39,171 nt of DNA from an uncultured Tateyamaria sp. (lineage in GTDB: Bacteria; Pseudomonadota; Alphaproteobacteria; Rhodobacterales; Rhodobacteraceae): NCBI RefSeq assembly GCF_947503385.1, contig NZ_CANNDO010000014.1, positions 1-39,171 of the forward strand, written 5' to 3'. Shown here in pieces: positions 18,136 to 27,346 of this stretch (within the stretch, counting starts at the first letter, position 1; each line of letters begins with the position of its first letter). The translations under genes were made by a program, and so were the position numbers. The notes below the pieces were generated by a model, which worked only from the letters and a program-made list of their open reading frames with translations, searched no databases and was not told where the DNA came from.

Positions 18136-18150
18136 TTAACCATGCCCTAA
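18136..18150 (-). promoter_or_regulatory. CtrA-like binding site
   Basis: TTAACCATGCCCTAA fits the CtrA full site TTAA-N7-TTAA with one mismatch and contains the half site TTAACCAT. It lies 48 nt upstream of the proline-rich gene start, where an activator could act. Such short sites occur by chance; confidence is low. Confidence 0.35.
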
Positions 18151-18230
18151 GGTAAACCTTGCGCGCCAAATGGGGCGGTTTCGTGGGGGCGAGGGGGCAA
18201 AACGGTGCCATTTTCCGGGCACGCCGCGCC

Positions 18231-19475
18231 TTATTCTGCGGGCGCGTGGGCCGGCGCATTGTCCTGCGGCGCGGCCTCGCGCGGATAGAGGTAGTCGCGC
18301 GTCAGCGGCACCGCGTCCCGCCGGTGGGCCAGCTGAAAATGGTAGACCGCCTGCATCTGATGCTCAAAGGCGAGAATGCATACCGTGAGGTAATACTGGA
18401 ACATCCGCACAAACCGGTCGTCATAGCGCGCCCGCACCTCGTCCAGCCGCGCGTTGAACCGGTCGCGCCAGTGGCGGATGGTCTGCGCGTAATGCAGCCG
18501 CCAGATTTCGATGTCGGTCTGCCACAGGCCAGAGCGTTCCATGGCCGGGGCAAGCTCGGACAGGGACGGCACATAGCCGCCGGGAAAGATATACTTGTTG
18601 ATCCACGACGAATGCGCCATCGGTGGCGCGGACCGACCAATCGTATGGATCAGCGCCACGCCATCGGGGTCCAGCAGGTCCGACACTTTGGCAAAATAGG
18701 TGCCGTAATTCGGCACGCCCACATGTTCCAGCATCCCCACAGACACGATCCGGTCAAACGTGCCCTTGACGTGCCGGTAGTCGCGCAGGTCGAACCGCAC
18801 CTTGTGCGACAGGCCCGCCTCATCCACGCGCGCCTGCGCCGTGGCCAGTTGGTTGTCGCTGAGCGTGACACCCAGCACCTCGCAGCCGTAGTCGCGCGCC
18901 AATGTCATCGCCATCCCGCCCCAGCCGCAGCCTATGTCCAGCACCCGCATCCCCGGCTCCAGCCGCAGCTTGCCCGCGATATGCGCCTTTTTGGCCACCT
19001 GCGCCTCTTCGAGGGTCATGTCGGGGTCGCGGAAATAGGCGCAGGAATATTGCATGTCCGCGTCCAGAAACAGCCGGTAGAGGTCGTCCGAGATGTCGTA
19101 GTGATGCGCCACATTGCGCCGCGCCGTGCGGGGGGCGTTGCGCTGGATGAACGCGCGCGCATGGAACCGCGCGCGGTTCAGGGCCAGCATCCAGCCGGGC
19201 ACATGGCCGTGATTGCGGTTGCGGATGATGATGGTCAGCAATTCGTCCAGCGTGCAGTTCTGCGGGCACAGACGTTCATCCATATACGCCTCGCCAAAGC
19301 CCAGATCGGGGTTCAGCACCAGCGCCCGCACCGTGTCGTCCCCCGACAGGGCCAGATGCGCCCGGTCACCCGTTTCGGGCCCGTAATCGCGCGTCGTGCC
19401 ATCGGGATAGGTCACGCTCAGCCGGTCCACGACCATCATGCGTGTCAAAAATTGATCCAGAAGACGTGCCCACAT
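18231..19475 (-). CDS. cfa: Cyclopropane-fatty-acyl-phospholipid synthase
   Basis: SAM-dependent enzyme that adds a methylene group across the double bond of membrane lipid acyl chains. The 414 residues include the N-terminal lipid-binding region (GFGEAYMDERL), the catalytic-domain signatures NVAHHYDISDDLYRLFLD and MQYSCAYF (about residues 121-148), the SAM motif LDIGCGWGG (179-187) and IFPGGYVPSL followed by the C-terminal active-site region. Family calls in alphaproteobacteria also cover related SAM lipid methyltransferases. The start has GGAGGG 7 nt upstream. The gene is on the same strand as the hydrolase gene before it, 66 nt away. Confidence 0.93.
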   Translation of the reverse strand: MWARLLDQFLTRMMVVDRLSVTYPDGTTRDYGPETGDRAHLALSGDDTVRALVLNPDLGFGEAYMDERLCPQNCTLDELLTIIIRNRNHGHVPGWMLALNRARFHARAFIQRNAPRTARRNVAHHYDISDDLYRLFLDADMQYSCAYFRDPDMTLEEAQVAKKAHIAGKLRLEPGMRVLDIGCGWGGMAMTLARDYGCEVLGVTLSDNQLATAQARVDEAGLSHKVRFDLRDYRHVKGTFDRIVSVGMLEHVGVPNYGTYFAKVSDLLDPDGVALIHTIGRSAPPMAHSSWINKYIFPGGYVPSLSELAPAMERSGLWQTDIEIWRLHYAQTIRHWRDRFNARLDEVRARYDDRFVRMFQYYLTVCILAFEHQMQAVYHFQLAHRRDAVPLTRDYLYPREAAPQDNAPAHAPAE

Positions 19476-19541
19476 GGCTCACCCTCCATGTTGCGATTGA
19501 TGAGGATAAATCTGTGCCAGGAGGGCAGGTTAGGTCAAGTG

Positions 19542-20306
19542 TCAGGCCTCTGCCGCGTCGGCGAATGCGCGCACAGTCCCTTCAAATCCGCGTGGATCAT
19601 CTGCGTGCAGCCAATGTCCCGCGCGGGGCAGTTTCGCAAACCGGGCGCGGGGAAACAGCCCGCGAATGGTGTTACGGTGTTCCGGCAGCACATAATCCGA
19701 CGCGCCCCCCGACAGGAACAGAGTTGGCCCGTCATACTGTGCCGTGACCTGCGGAAAGCTCATGATTTTGGGCATCTCGGCCTCCAGCGCGTCAAGGTTC
19801 AGACGCCACGTCTGACCCGCCACATCCAGCGACTGGGTGAGAAAGGCGCAGATGGCCGGATCGACCCCCTGCGCCTGCAATTGCGCGTTGGCCTCTGACC
19901 GGCGGGTGACTGCGGACAGGTCGACCGCGCGCATCGCGTCGATCATCGGCAACTGGCTGTGCGTGTAGGTCACCGGCGCAATGTCGCCCACCACCAGCCG
20001 CCGCACGACGTCCGGGGCGCGCAGCGCCAGCATCATCGCCGCTTTGCCGCCCATCGAATGCCCCACCACGTCCATTGGACCGCCAAGGGCGCGGATCACC
20101 TCTTCGAGATCGGCAGCCAGATCGTCATAGCCGTTTGCGTCACTGTGAAAGCTGTTGCCGTGATTGCGCATGTCCACCGTGATGACGTGGCGCGTGTCGC
20201 TGAGCCGTTTGGCGATCACGCCCCAGTTCCGGCCCGACCCGTAAAGGCCATGCGCGATCAGCAATGGGGGTGCGGTTGCATCCCCGTAGGTCTGGTAAGC
20301 CAACAT
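19542..20306 (-). CDS. Alpha/beta-fold hydrolase (YbfF-like esterase)
   Basis: A 254-residue cytoplasmic serine hydrolase. The nucleophile elbow GHSMGG (S84), the oxyanion-region LLIAHGLYGSGRNW (about residues 15-28), an Asp region after FLSGGASDYV and the C-terminal AGHWLHAD histidine complete the triad. The layout and the DMRNHGNS segment match YbfF-type short-chain esterases. Substrate unknown. No clear Shine-Dalgarno sequence precedes the ATG. It diverges from the small membrane protein gene at 20372, sharing a 65-nt promoter region. Confidence 0.88.
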   Translation of the reverse strand: MLAYQTYGDATAPPLLIAHGLYGSGRNWGVIAKRLSDTRHVITVDMRNHGNSFHSDANGYDDLAADLEEVIRALGGPMDVVGHSMGGKAAMMLALRAPDVVRRLVVGDIAPVTYTHSQLPMIDAMRAVDLSAVTRRSEANAQLQAQGVDPAICAFLTQSLDVAGQTWRLNLDALEAEMPKIMSFPQVTAQYDGPTLFLSGGASDYVLPEHRNTIRGLFPRARFAKLPRAGHWLHADDPRGFEGTVRAFADAAEA

Positions 20307-20371
20307 GGTGAGAGGCTTAGCGTGGGCGCGCCCCTCTTTCCAGTCCGTTCACAAGCAGGTAGTTTGCGCCC

Positions 20372-20746
20372 ATGGAAAGTGCCGAAACCATTGCCGCACG
20401 TGCTGCGCGTTTGCAGGAAGGGCTGGAACGCGCCTTTGGGGTGCGGGCCAAGTCGCTGGACACCGCGCTGCGACGCACGGGCCGCCGCCTGCCGCGCCGT
20501 CTGCGCGCCGAAGCGCGCCGCGTGGTGGATGCCCAGAAATTCGGGGGCCAGCCCAAGCTGATGCGTCAGGTCGATGCCGCCGCGCTTGACCGGGCCGAGG
20601 GGCGGGTGCTGGATTACCTCGGCGGGATCGACCGGGCGGACCGGCGCAAGGGCCGCCTGCTGGCGCTGGCGGGTGTGCTGGCGTTCAACCTGCTGTTTGT
20701 GGTGACGGCATTCATCGTCTGGATGTGGTGGACCGGGCGCGTCTGA
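20372..20746 (+). CDS. Small membrane protein of unknown function
   Basis: A 124-residue protein. Residues 1-95 are a highly basic, Arg/Ala-rich helical region, and residues 97-118 (LLALAGVLAFNLLFVVTAFIVW) make one membrane span near the C-terminus, so it is probably a tail-anchored inner-membrane protein. No family recognised. No Shine-Dalgarno sequence is evident, so it could be leaderless or the start could differ. It converges on ugpC with 4 nt between the stop codons and diverges from the hydrolase gene. Confidence 0.6.
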   Translation: MESAETIAARAARLQEGLERAFGVRAKSLDTALRRTGRRLPRRLRAEARRVVDAQKFGGQPKLMRQVDAAALDRAEGRVLDYLGGIDRADRRKGRLLALAGVLAFNLLFVVTAFIVWMWWTGRV

Positions 20747-20750
20747 ACCG

Positions 20751-21755
20751 CTACTGGCGCATCCCGTTTGCGTCAAAGCGCATCACCTGCGCCGTGTCCC
20801 AGTCCAGCGCACAGGTCTGGCCCTCGTGCGGGATGGGCTGGCCTGCATCCTGACGCACCGTGATCTGCCCACCATCCTTGGCCCGCAGATGGATCAGCGT
20901 TTCCGCGCCCAAGGCTTCGGCATAGCCCACGACCGCCTCCAACTGGCCCTGATCGGTCAGGCGCACATGTTCCGGGCGGATGCCGATCCGCCCGCCACCA
21001 CCACCACCGCCGCCGATCAAAGCGGCGTCGATGAAATTCGTAGGCGGCGAGCCGATGAACCCCGCAACAAACTCGGTCGCCGGGTTGGCATAGACGTCCA
21101 GCGGCGCGCCAATCTGGTCGGCCACGCCCGCATTCATCACAATCATCCGGTCAGCCAGTGTCATTGCCTCGACCTGATCATGCGTCACATACAGCGACGT
21201 GACCCCCAGTTCGCGCTGCAATTGCTTGATCTCCAGCCGCATCTGCACGCGCAGCTTGGCATCAAGGTTCGACAGCGGCTCGTCAAAGAGGAACACAGCG
21301 GGCTTGCGCACGATGGCGCGGCCCATCGCGACCCGCTGGCGCTGGCCGCCCGACAATTCGCGCGGCTTGCGTTGCAGGTAGGGTTCAAGTTGCAAGAGCT
21401 TGGCCGCGGTGGCCACGCGGTCTGCAATTTCGGGCTTGGGCACCTTTGCGATCTTCAGCCCGTAGGCCATGTTGTCAAAGACCGACATATGCGGGTAGAG
21501 CGCGTAGTTCTGGAACACCATGGCGATATCGCGGTCCATCGGTTCTTCGTTGTTGACGACGCGCCCGTCGATCTGCACCTCGCCCGAGGTCACGGTTTCC
21601 AGCCCCGCCACCATACGCAGCAACGTGGATTTGCCACAGCCCGATGGGCCCACGATCACCACAAATTCGCCGTCCGCGATATCCATGTCGATGCCGTGGA
21701 TCACGTCCGTCGGGCCAAAGGATTTCTTGAGGTTTTTGAGCGTGACTGTTGCCAT
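20751..21755 (-). CDS. ugpC: Glycerol-3-phosphate ABC transporter ATPase UgpC
   Basis: ATP-binding subunit that powers import of sn-glycerol 3-phosphate with UgpA, UgpE and UgpB. Of the MalK/UgpC class, 334 residues: Walker [10 protein letters not shown] (36-44), signature [14 protein letters not shown], Walker [17 protein letters not shown] and a C-terminal regulatory OB-like domain. An unusual run of eight glycines (about residues 255-262) precedes RIGIRPEH. The start at 21755 gives a TAATG overlap with ugpE; a longer frame upstream is not needed. Last gene of the ugpB-A-E-C order, as in E. coli. Confidence 0.92.
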   Translation of the reverse strand: MATVTLKNLKKSFGPTDVIHGIDMDIADGEFVVIVGPSGCGKSTLLRMVAGLETVTSGEVQIDGRVVNNEEPMDRDIAMVFQNYALYPHMSVFDNMAYGLKIAKVPKPEIADRVATAAKLLQLEPYLQRKPRELSGGQRQRVAMGRAIVRKPAVFLFDEPLSNLDAKLRVQMRLEIKQLQRELGVTSLYVTHDQVEAMTLADRMIVMNAGVADQIGAPLDVYANPATEFVAGFIGSPPTNFIDAALIGGGGGGGGRIGIRPEHVRLTDQGQLEAVVGYAEALGAETLIHLRAKDGGQITVRQDAGQPIPHEGQTCALDWDTAQVMRFDANGMRQ

Positions 21756-22609
21756 TACTTTTCGCTTTCCACCAAGCCGCGGATAAAGAGTTTCTGCATC
21801 CCCACCACCACAATCACCGGCGGCACCATGGCAAGGATCGAGGTGGCCATGATCACCGGCCAATCGGCAATGTCATCGCCCGACGGGAACATCTGTTTGA
21901 TGCCCATCACGATGGTGTTCATGCTGGGATCGGTCGTGATCAGCAGCGGCCACAGATACTGGTTCCAGCCATAGATGAACAGGATCACGAACAGGGCCGC
22001 GATATTGGTCCGGCTCATCGGCAGCAGAATGTCGATGAAAAAGCGCATCGGTTTGGCCCCGTCCACACGCGCGGCCTCGGCCAGTTCGTCCGGCACGGTC
22101 ATAAAGAATTGCCGGAACAGGAACGTTGCCGTCGCCGACGCAATCAGCGGCAGGATCAGCCCGGAATAGCTGTTCAGCATCCCGAAATTCGCAATCACCT
22201 CGAATGTGGGCACAATCCGCACCTCGACGGGCAGCATCAGCGTCAGAAAGATCAGCCAGAAGAACAATTTGCGCCCCGGAAACCGGAAATAGACAATGGC
22301 AAAGGCCGACAGCAGCGAAATGGCGATTTTGCCAATCGCGATGCCCATCGCCATGATCAGAGAGTTCAGCAGCATCGCCGCCACCGGTGCGTTCACGCCC
22401 GAGGTCAGCGCCTTGGTGTAGTTCTCGATCAACTGGTCGCCCGGCAAAAGCGGCATGGGCGGGCGCACGATCTCTTGCTGGTCCACGGTTGAGGCGACAA
22501 AGGCCAGCCAGATGGGAAAGAAGATAAAGGCCACGCCAATGATCAGCCCCAGATGGGTCAGCCACAACCCGCCGCCCCGCTTTTCGACCATGCCATTGCG
22601 CTCTGACAT
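21755..22609 (-). CDS. ugpE: Glycerol-3-phosphate ABC transporter permease UgpE
   Basis: Inner-membrane permease of the UgpAEC complex, 284 residues with about six membrane spans. The cytoplasmic coupling EAA loop is [20 protein letters not shown] (about residues 178-197). It carries the N-terminal [21 protein letters not shown] span typical of MalG/UgpE. Its start overlaps the ugpA stop (TGATG) and its stop overlaps the ugpC start (TAATG). Confidence 0.92.
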   Translation of the reverse strand: MSERNGMVEKRGGGLWLTHLGLIIGVAFIFFPIWLAFVASTVDQQEIVRPPMPLLPGDQLIENYTKALTSGVNAPVAAMLLNSLIMAMGIAIGKIAISLLSAFAIVYFRFPGRKLFFWLIFLTLMLPVEVRIVPTFEVIANFGMLNSYSGLILPLIASATATFLFRQFFMTVPDELAEAARVDGAKPMRFFIDILLPMSRTNIAALFVILFIYGWNQYLWPLLITTDPSMNTIVMGIKQMFPSGDDIADWPVIMATSILAMVPPVIVVVGMQKLFIRGLVESEK

Positions 22610-23490
22610 CAGTAATGCACCCGCCGTTCGATATATTTGAACTGAACCACGGTCAGCACCGACACGATGGCCAGCAGGATCACCGATTGCGCGGCGGACG
22701 ATCCAAGGTCCTGCCCGACAAACCCGTCGGAATAGACCTTGTAGACAAGGATCGTCGTGGCCTGTTGCGGCCCGCCGCTGGTGATCGTGTGGATCACGCC
22801 GAAGGTCTCGAAAAAGGCGTAGATGATGTTCACCACCAGCAGGAAAAATGTCGTGGGCGACAGCAGCGGCCAGACGATGGTGCGGAACCGGGTCCAGAAC
22901 CGCGCGCCGTCAATCGCCGCCGCCTCGATCACCGATTTCGGGATCGCCTGAAGCCCCGCAAGGAAGAACAGAAAGTTATAGCTGATCCGGCCCCACGCGC
23001 TGGCCACAACCACAAGGCCCATCGCCTCGCCTTCGTTCAGCACGTGGTTCCAGTCGTAGCCCAGAAGGCCCAGATACCACGTCACCACACCCACGCGGGT
23101 GTTGAACATAAAGAGCCACAGCACACCGGCCACCGCAGGAGCGACCGCATAGGGCCAGATCAGAAGCGTGCGGTAGGTGCCGGACCCCTTGATCAGCCGG
23201 TCGGCCAGCACGGCCAGATACAGCGCCACACCCATCGACACCACCGTCACGAGGATCGAAAAGATCGCCGTGGTCAGGAAAGAGGCACGGTAATAGCGGT
23301 CCGACAGCAGGTATTCGAAATTGCCAAGGCCCACCCACTGCATCGACAGCCCAAAGGGGTCAGGGATGAACAGCGACTGATAAATCGCCTGACCCGCAGG
23401 ATAAAAGAAAAAGACAGCCGTGATCAGAATCTGCGGCAGAACCAGCAGAAGCGGCAGCCAGATGCCTTTGAAAGTGACGCGCTTTTCCAT
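22609..23490 (-). CDS. ugpA: Glycerol-3-phosphate ABC transporter permease UgpA
   Basis: Second permease, 293 residues, about six membrane spans beginning [22 protein letters not shown]. The EAA loop is [28 protein letters not shown] (about residues 190-213). Matches the MalF/UgpA class. It lies 44 nt after ugpB; that gap holds a hairpin, suggesting ugpB can be expressed above the permeases. Shine-Dalgarno sequence weak. Confidence 0.92.
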   Translation of the reverse strand: MEKRVTFKGIWLPLLLVLPQILITAVFFFYPAGQAIYQSLFIPDPFGLSMQWVGLGNFEYLLSDRYYRASFLTTAIFSILVTVVSMGVALYLAVLADRLIKGSGTYRTLLIWPYAVAPAVAGVLWLFMFNTRVGVVTWYLGLLGYDWNHVLNEGEAMGLVVVASAWGRISYNFLFFLAGLQAIPKSVIEAAAIDGARFWTRFRTIVWPLLSPTTFFLLVVNIIYAFFETFGVIHTITSGGPQQATTILVYKVYSDGFVGQDLGSSAAQSVILLAIVSVLTVVQFKYIERRVHY

Positions 23491-23499
23491 GGTCGGTAA

Positions 23500-23527
23500 G
23501 GGCCGCCCCGATCAAACGGAGCGGCCC
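23500..23527 (-). other. Intercistronic hairpin between ugpB and ugpA
   Basis: GGGCCGC (23500-23506) pairs with GCGGCCC (23521-23527) with a 14-nt loop. There is no U-tract. Such hairpins behind a binding-protein gene commonly protect its mRNA and allow more binding protein than permease. Confidence 0.6.
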
Positions 23528-23534
23528 GTTTTCA

Positions 23535-24836
23535 TCAGCGCGAGGCTTGCTCGAACCGGCGCAGCAGCGCGTTGCCGCGCTCTGCGGCGCTGTCCAGCGC
23601 CTCTTGGGCCGACTTGTCACCGGACCAGACGGCCTCCAGTTCTTCGTCGATGATGCCGCGGATCTGGTCGAACGAGCCCAGACGCAGACCTTTGGAGTTT
23701 TCCGTCGGCTCCTTCGCGGTCATCTGGATGACAGCGATGTCGGTGCCGGGGTTGGCCTCGTAAAAGCCTTGCTGCTTGGTCAGTTCACCCGCCTCTGCCG
23801 TGATCGGCAGATACCCGGTGTCCTGATGCCACTTGGCCTGAATCTCCGCCGAGGACAGGAAATCCATGAATGCCGCGACGCCCGCATATTCGGCGTCTTC
23901 GTGGCCTTCCATCACCCACAGGGACGCACCACCGATGATGGTGTTCTGCGGCTCGGAGGCGACAGCTTCCCAATAGGGCAGGGGCCGCACTTCGAAGTCG
24001 AACTCGGCTTCGGCCTTGATCCCGGCGTAACCAGCGGAGGATTCAGTGAACAGCGCGCATTCGCCCGCGCGGAAATTGGCACCGCCCTCGTTGCGGCGAC
24101 CGGCATAGATAAACTTGCCGTCCTGCGCCCACTGACCCATCGCGGACACGTGCGCCACTTGTGCTGCGCCGTTCAGCGCCAGTTCGGTATCGGTCCCGGC
24201 AAAGCCGTTCTCTTTGGTCGCAAATGGCGTGTCGTGATAGGCCGAGAAGTTTTCGAGGTGAATCCAGCTTTGCCATGCGGTGGTCATCGGGCAGTCCACG
24301 CCTGCCGCCTTGAGGCCGTCCAGCACGCCGCCCACCTGTTCCCATGTCTCCATCGGCGTGTCGGGGTCCAGACCCGCTTCGGCCAGCTTGTCACGGTTCA
24401 CCCACAGAACGGGCGTGGACGAGTTAAAGGGCAGCGACAGCATGTTGCCATCCGCCGAGGTGTAGTAGCCCTTGACCGACCCGATATATTTCGACTGGTC
24501 AAAGCCGTCGCCCATCACCTCGTAAACGGGGCGCACCGCGCCTTGGGCCGCCATCATCGTGGCGGTGCCCACCTCGAACACCATCAGGATGTGCGGCTGT
24601 TCACCGGCGCGAAAGGCGGCGATGCCAGCGTTCAGCGTTTCGGAATAGTTGCCCTTGTGCGTCTGCACGACGGTGTAGTCGCTTTGGCTGGCGTTGAACG
24701 TGTCGACCTGTTCGGCCACCAGTTCGCCCAACCGGCCTGTGAAGGCGTGCCAGAACTGAACTTCGGTCTGCGCATAGGCGGCTTGCGTAGCGCCAAGCAT
24801 CGCCGTTGCAGCAATGAAAGATGTGCTGAGTTTCAT
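23535..24836 (-). CDS. ugpB: Glycerol-3-phosphate-binding periplasmic protein UgpB
   Basis: Periplasmic receptor for sn-glycerol 3-phosphate and glycerophosphodiesters. Residues 1 to about 22 are a signal peptide (cleavage near AYA-QT). It shares with E. coli UgpB the segments THKGNYSETLNAGIAAFR, FEVGTATMMA, LPFNSSTPVLWVN, IIGGASLWVM, HQDTGYLPIT, KGLRLG and ERGNALLRRFE, so the specific assignment is firm. 433 residues, near the family length. GGGAG precedes the ATG. A palindrome GTTCG-N3-CGAAC lies 24 nt upstream, which resembles GlpR operator halves. Confidence 0.95.
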   Translation of the reverse strand: MKLSTSFIAATAMLGATQAAYAQTEVQFWHAFTGRLGELVAEQVDTFNASQSDYTVVQTHKGNYSETLNAGIAAFRAGEQPHILMVFEVGTATMMAAQGAVRPVYEVMGDGFDQSKYIGSVKGYYTSADGNMLSLPFNSSTPVLWVNRDKLAEAGLDPDTPMETWEQVGGVLDGLKAAGVDCPMTTAWQSWIHLENFSAYHDTPFATKENGFAGTDTELALNGAAQVAHVSAMGQWAQDGKFIYAGRRNEGGANFRAGECALFTESSAGYAGIKAEAEFDFEVRPLPYWEAVASEPQNTIIGGASLWVMEGHEDAEYAGVAAFMDFLSSAEIQAKWHQDTGYLPITAEAGELTKQQGFYEANPGTDIAVIQMTAKEPTENSKGLRLGSFDQIRGIIDEELEAVWSGDKSAQEALDSAAERGNALLRRFEQASR

Positions 24837-24860
24837 GTGGTTCTCCCTTTCGGCTTCATG

Positions 24861-24873
24861 GTTCGTATCGAAC
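24861..24873 (-). promoter_or_regulatory. Palindrome upstream of ugpB, GlpR-like operator candidate
   Basis: GTTCG-N3-CGAAC, perfect 5-bp arms, 24 nt before the ugpB start. E. coli GlpR half sites are of the form TTCG/CGAA with a 2-nt centre; here the centre is 3 nt. The DeoR/GlpR-family gene at the head of the block is the natural candidate binder. Confidence 0.4.
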
Positions 24874-24954
24874 GACGGGTCGTTCCGGCCTTCTGCGTGC
24901 CAATGCTGGCGAGGATAGGCCGGTACGCGTAATGCGTGCAATTGCGTTTGTGTT

Positions 24955-25632
24955 TCACGACGGCACCCCGCTCAGCGGGACGGGTGTCAGGATGGTGTCC
25001 ACCAGCGCGGGCAGGTCGGCGAAATCGTCGAAACTGGCCATATGCGCGATCTCATCCAGCGGGCGTTTGCGATAGCCCTTGGTGAACAGTAGGAACGGCA
25101 CGCCCGCGCGGGTGGCGGTTTCGGCGTCAATCTCGCTGTCGCCGACATAGAGGCAGGGGCCATCGCCGCCCAACGCGTCAAAGGCGGCGCGCAGCGGTGC
25201 GGGGTCGGGTTTGCGGCCCAGCGGATTGTCCCCGCCCCAGACCGTGTCGAAAAACGCGTCCAGGCGCAGGTGGCGCAGCACTTTGGTGGCGGGGCGGTGC
25301 AGCTTGTTGGTGCAAATGCCCAACGTGTATGTGCGGGACAGGGACGTCAGCGCCGCAGGCACGTTCGGGTAGGGCACGGTAAGGCTGACCGCATCGTCAT
25401 AGCGCGCCACTAGGTCCGCCAGCAGCGGCTCTTGCAGGTGATCGGGCAGGCCGCGCGCGGCGCGCATCTTTTGCACAAAGACGCCAATCCCCTCGCCAAT
25501 GAAACTGTGGGTGTCCTCCAGCGTGATCGGGGCTGCGTCCACCGTGGCCAGTGCCGCATTGGCAATGCCACAGATGTCCGGCGCGCTGTCGATCAGCGTG
25601 CCATCAAGGTCAAAGACGATGCGCGCGTTCAT
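24955..25632 (-). CDS. gph: HAD-family phosphoglycolate phosphatase
   Basis: HAD hydrolase of 225 residues. Motif I FDLDGTLIDS (residues 7-16), motif II GICTNK (T at about residue 109), motif III lysine in LGRKPDP, motif IV YVGDSEID. It has the helical cap of the Gph/PGP group, which act on 2-phosphoglycolate and other small phosphates. Its start overlaps the upstream HAD gene (ATGA). Lying between two organophosphate importers, it may release phosphate from imported compounds; that substrate is inference. Confidence 0.85.
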   Translation of the reverse strand: MNARIVFDLDGTLIDSAPDICGIANAALATVDAAPITLEDTHSFIGEGIGVFVQKMRAARGLPDHLQEPLLADLVARYDDAVSLTVPYPNVPAALTSLSRTYTLGICTNKLHRPATKVLRHLRLDAFFDTVWGGDNPLGRKPDPAPLRAAFDALGGDGPCLYVGDSEIDAETATRAGVPFLLFTKGYRKRPLDEIAHMASFDDFADLPALVDTILTPVPLSGVPS

Positions 25633-26534
25633 GGCCGGTCCACCACGTAATCAGGCACAATGCCAGACCGGGCAATCGCGCTGCCCACATCCTGCCCCGC
25701 GAAAAAGCCGTAATCCGCGATCAGCGCCGATCCCACCCCGGCACTGCGCGCGCCCAGAATATCGGTGTGCAGGCTGTCGCCCACCATCAGCACCCGCGAT
25801 TTGTCCACCGGCCCCAGCCGTTTGAACGCCAGATCAAAGATGTTGGTGAATGGTTTGCCAAAAAAGTCCGGTGCAACGCCGGTGCGGTCCGCCAGCCGAT
25901 GCGCAAAATGCCCCGGCTCCGTGGAAAACCCCTGTTCTCGGGGGGCGACAATGTCGGGATTGCCCACCAGAACGGGGCGCGGGCGGTCCTGCAATGCGGC
26001 CTCCAGCAGCGCCTGCCGCTCTTCGGTCCATGCCGCTGACCCCACCATCAGGAACCCGTCAACCTCTGCATAGGGGCCGGGGTCTTCTTCGAGGTAGGTC
26101 AGGGTCAGCCCTTCGAGGTCGCGCAGACCGGTGCTGCGTGTCGCCATCAGACCCCAGTGCAGCCCACGCTGCCCGTTCATCCCCGCCAGCAGCGTGGCGC
26201 GGCTGGTGATCACATCCTCGGGCGCGAAATCGTATCCCAGCCGCGTGTATTTCTCCATCAGCGCTGCGTGCGGGAACCCTGCGGCGTTCGACACGATCAT
26301 CACCCGCTTGCCTGCGGCCTTCAGGGCCTCGACCCGTTCGGGTGTGCCGGGAATGGCCGTCTCACCGATGTTGAGCACGCCAAAGGCATCCAGCAGGAAC
26401 ACGTCAAACGCGTCGGCCAGATCGGCGAGTGTGCCCGCCTGTCGGCTGGTCCGTGCATCCGCACCCAAGGCGGGCAAGCGGTGGCGCACGGCCTCATAGG
26501 CCTGAAAGGCCTGCTCTGCTGAGATGGCGGTCAA
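25629..26534 (-). CDS. HAD-IIA phosphatase (TIGR01459-type)
   Basis: HAD hydrolase of 301 residues in the NagD/4-nitrophenylphosphatase-like class. Motif I FLLDAFGVLNIG (near residue 41), motif II VSNAAG, and the C-terminal KPFTNIFDLAF and MVGDSLHTDILGA. No ATG precedes motif I; the TTG at 26534 overlaps the phnE stop by 4 nt (TTGA) and has a G-rich tract before it, so it is the best start. Relatives dephosphorylate glycerol phosphate or phosphoglycolate. Position between phnE and gph points to phosphate release from the imported solute. Confidence 0.82.
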   Translation of the reverse strand: MTAISAEQAFQAYEAVRHRLPALGADARTSRQAGTLADLADAFDVFLLDAFGVLNIGETAIPGTPERVEALKAAGKRVMIVSNAAGFPHAALMEKYTRLGYDFAPEDVITSRATLLAGMNGQRGLHWGLMATRSTGLRDLEGLTLTYLEEDPGPYAEVDGFLMVGSAAWTEERQALLEAALQDRPRPVLVGNPDIVAPREQGFSTEPGHFAHRLADRTGVAPDFFGKPFTNIFDLAFKRLGPVDKSRVLMVGDSLHTDILGARSAGVGSALIADYGFFAGQDVGSAIARSGIVPDYVVDRP

Positions 26535-27346
26535 ATGATTGCCCCCCGCACCTTGGCCGACACCCATTCGCTGATCACCACCGCCACAAGGATCACGATC
26601 AGGATCAGGCTGACCTGCGGCCACGCCAGCACGTTGAGCGAGGCGGACAGTTGCAAGCCGATGCCGCCTGCACCAACAAGACCCAGCACGGTGCTTTCGC
26701 GGATGTTGATGTCCCACCGGAACACGGCAATGCCTGCAAATGCGGGCAGGATCTGCGGCACGATCCCATAGGCCATGACCTGCCAACGGCTGGCACCGGT
26801 GGCGGTGATCGCCTCGACCTGCGTCTGGTCGATCTCTTCGATCGCCTCATACAGCAGTTTGGCGCAGAATCCGATCGACCGGATCGCAATGGCGATGACA
26901 CCGGCAAACACACCCGGCCCGATGATCGCAATCAGCAACAGCGCCCAGATCAGCGAGTTGATCGACCGCGTCGACACAATGATCAAGAGCGCAACAGGCC
27001 GGATGAACAGCGCCGACGGCGTGGTGTTGCGTGCGGCCAGAAACGCCACCGGCACAGCAAGGCACAGCGCAATCAGCGTGCCCAGCGTGGCGATGTTCAG
27101 CGTGTCCCAGATCGGGCGGCCCAGCTGCGTGATGTATTCCCAGCGCGGCGGCGTGGCGCGGGTCCAGATGTCGCCCGCGATGCGCGGCGCGTCAAAGACA
27201 AAAAACCACGTGGTTTTCGCTGAAATCATCAGCCAGCAGACGGCAAACACCGCCAGCCCCAGCAACCAGCCAAACGCGCGGGTCAGGCTTTCGCGTGCGG
27301 TCCGTCGCCGCCAGATCTGCGCGTCCCCGCGCGCCAACACCGGCAT
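26531..27346 (-). CDS. phnE: Phosphonate-type ABC transporter permease (second)
   Basis: Inner-membrane permease of 271 residues, with about six spans and the EAA-type loop EAITATGASRWQVMAYGIVP (about residues 174-193), then [19 protein letters not shown] characteristic of PhnE. It resembles the preceding permease over its whole length; together they make a heterodimer. It overlaps the preceding permease stop (TAATG) and the following HAD gene. Confidence 0.9.
   Translation of the reverse strand: MPVLARGDAQIWRRRTARESLTRAFGWLLGLAVFAVCWLMISAKTTWFFVFDAPRIAGDIWTRATPPRWEYITQLGRPIWDTLNIATLGTLIALCLAVPVAFLAARNTTPSALFIRPVALLIIVSTRSINSLIWALLLIAIIGPGVFAGVIAIAIRSIGFCAKLLYEAIEEIDQTQVEAITATGASRWQVMAYGIVPQILPAFAGIAVFRWDINIRESTVLGLVGAGGIGLQLSASLNVLAWPQVSLILIVILVAVVISEWVSAKVRGAII

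Noticed and set aside
23547..24932. A 461-codon open frame antisense to ugpB
   Set aside because: UgpB on the other strand is unmistakable; the antisense frame is a GC-bias shadow.
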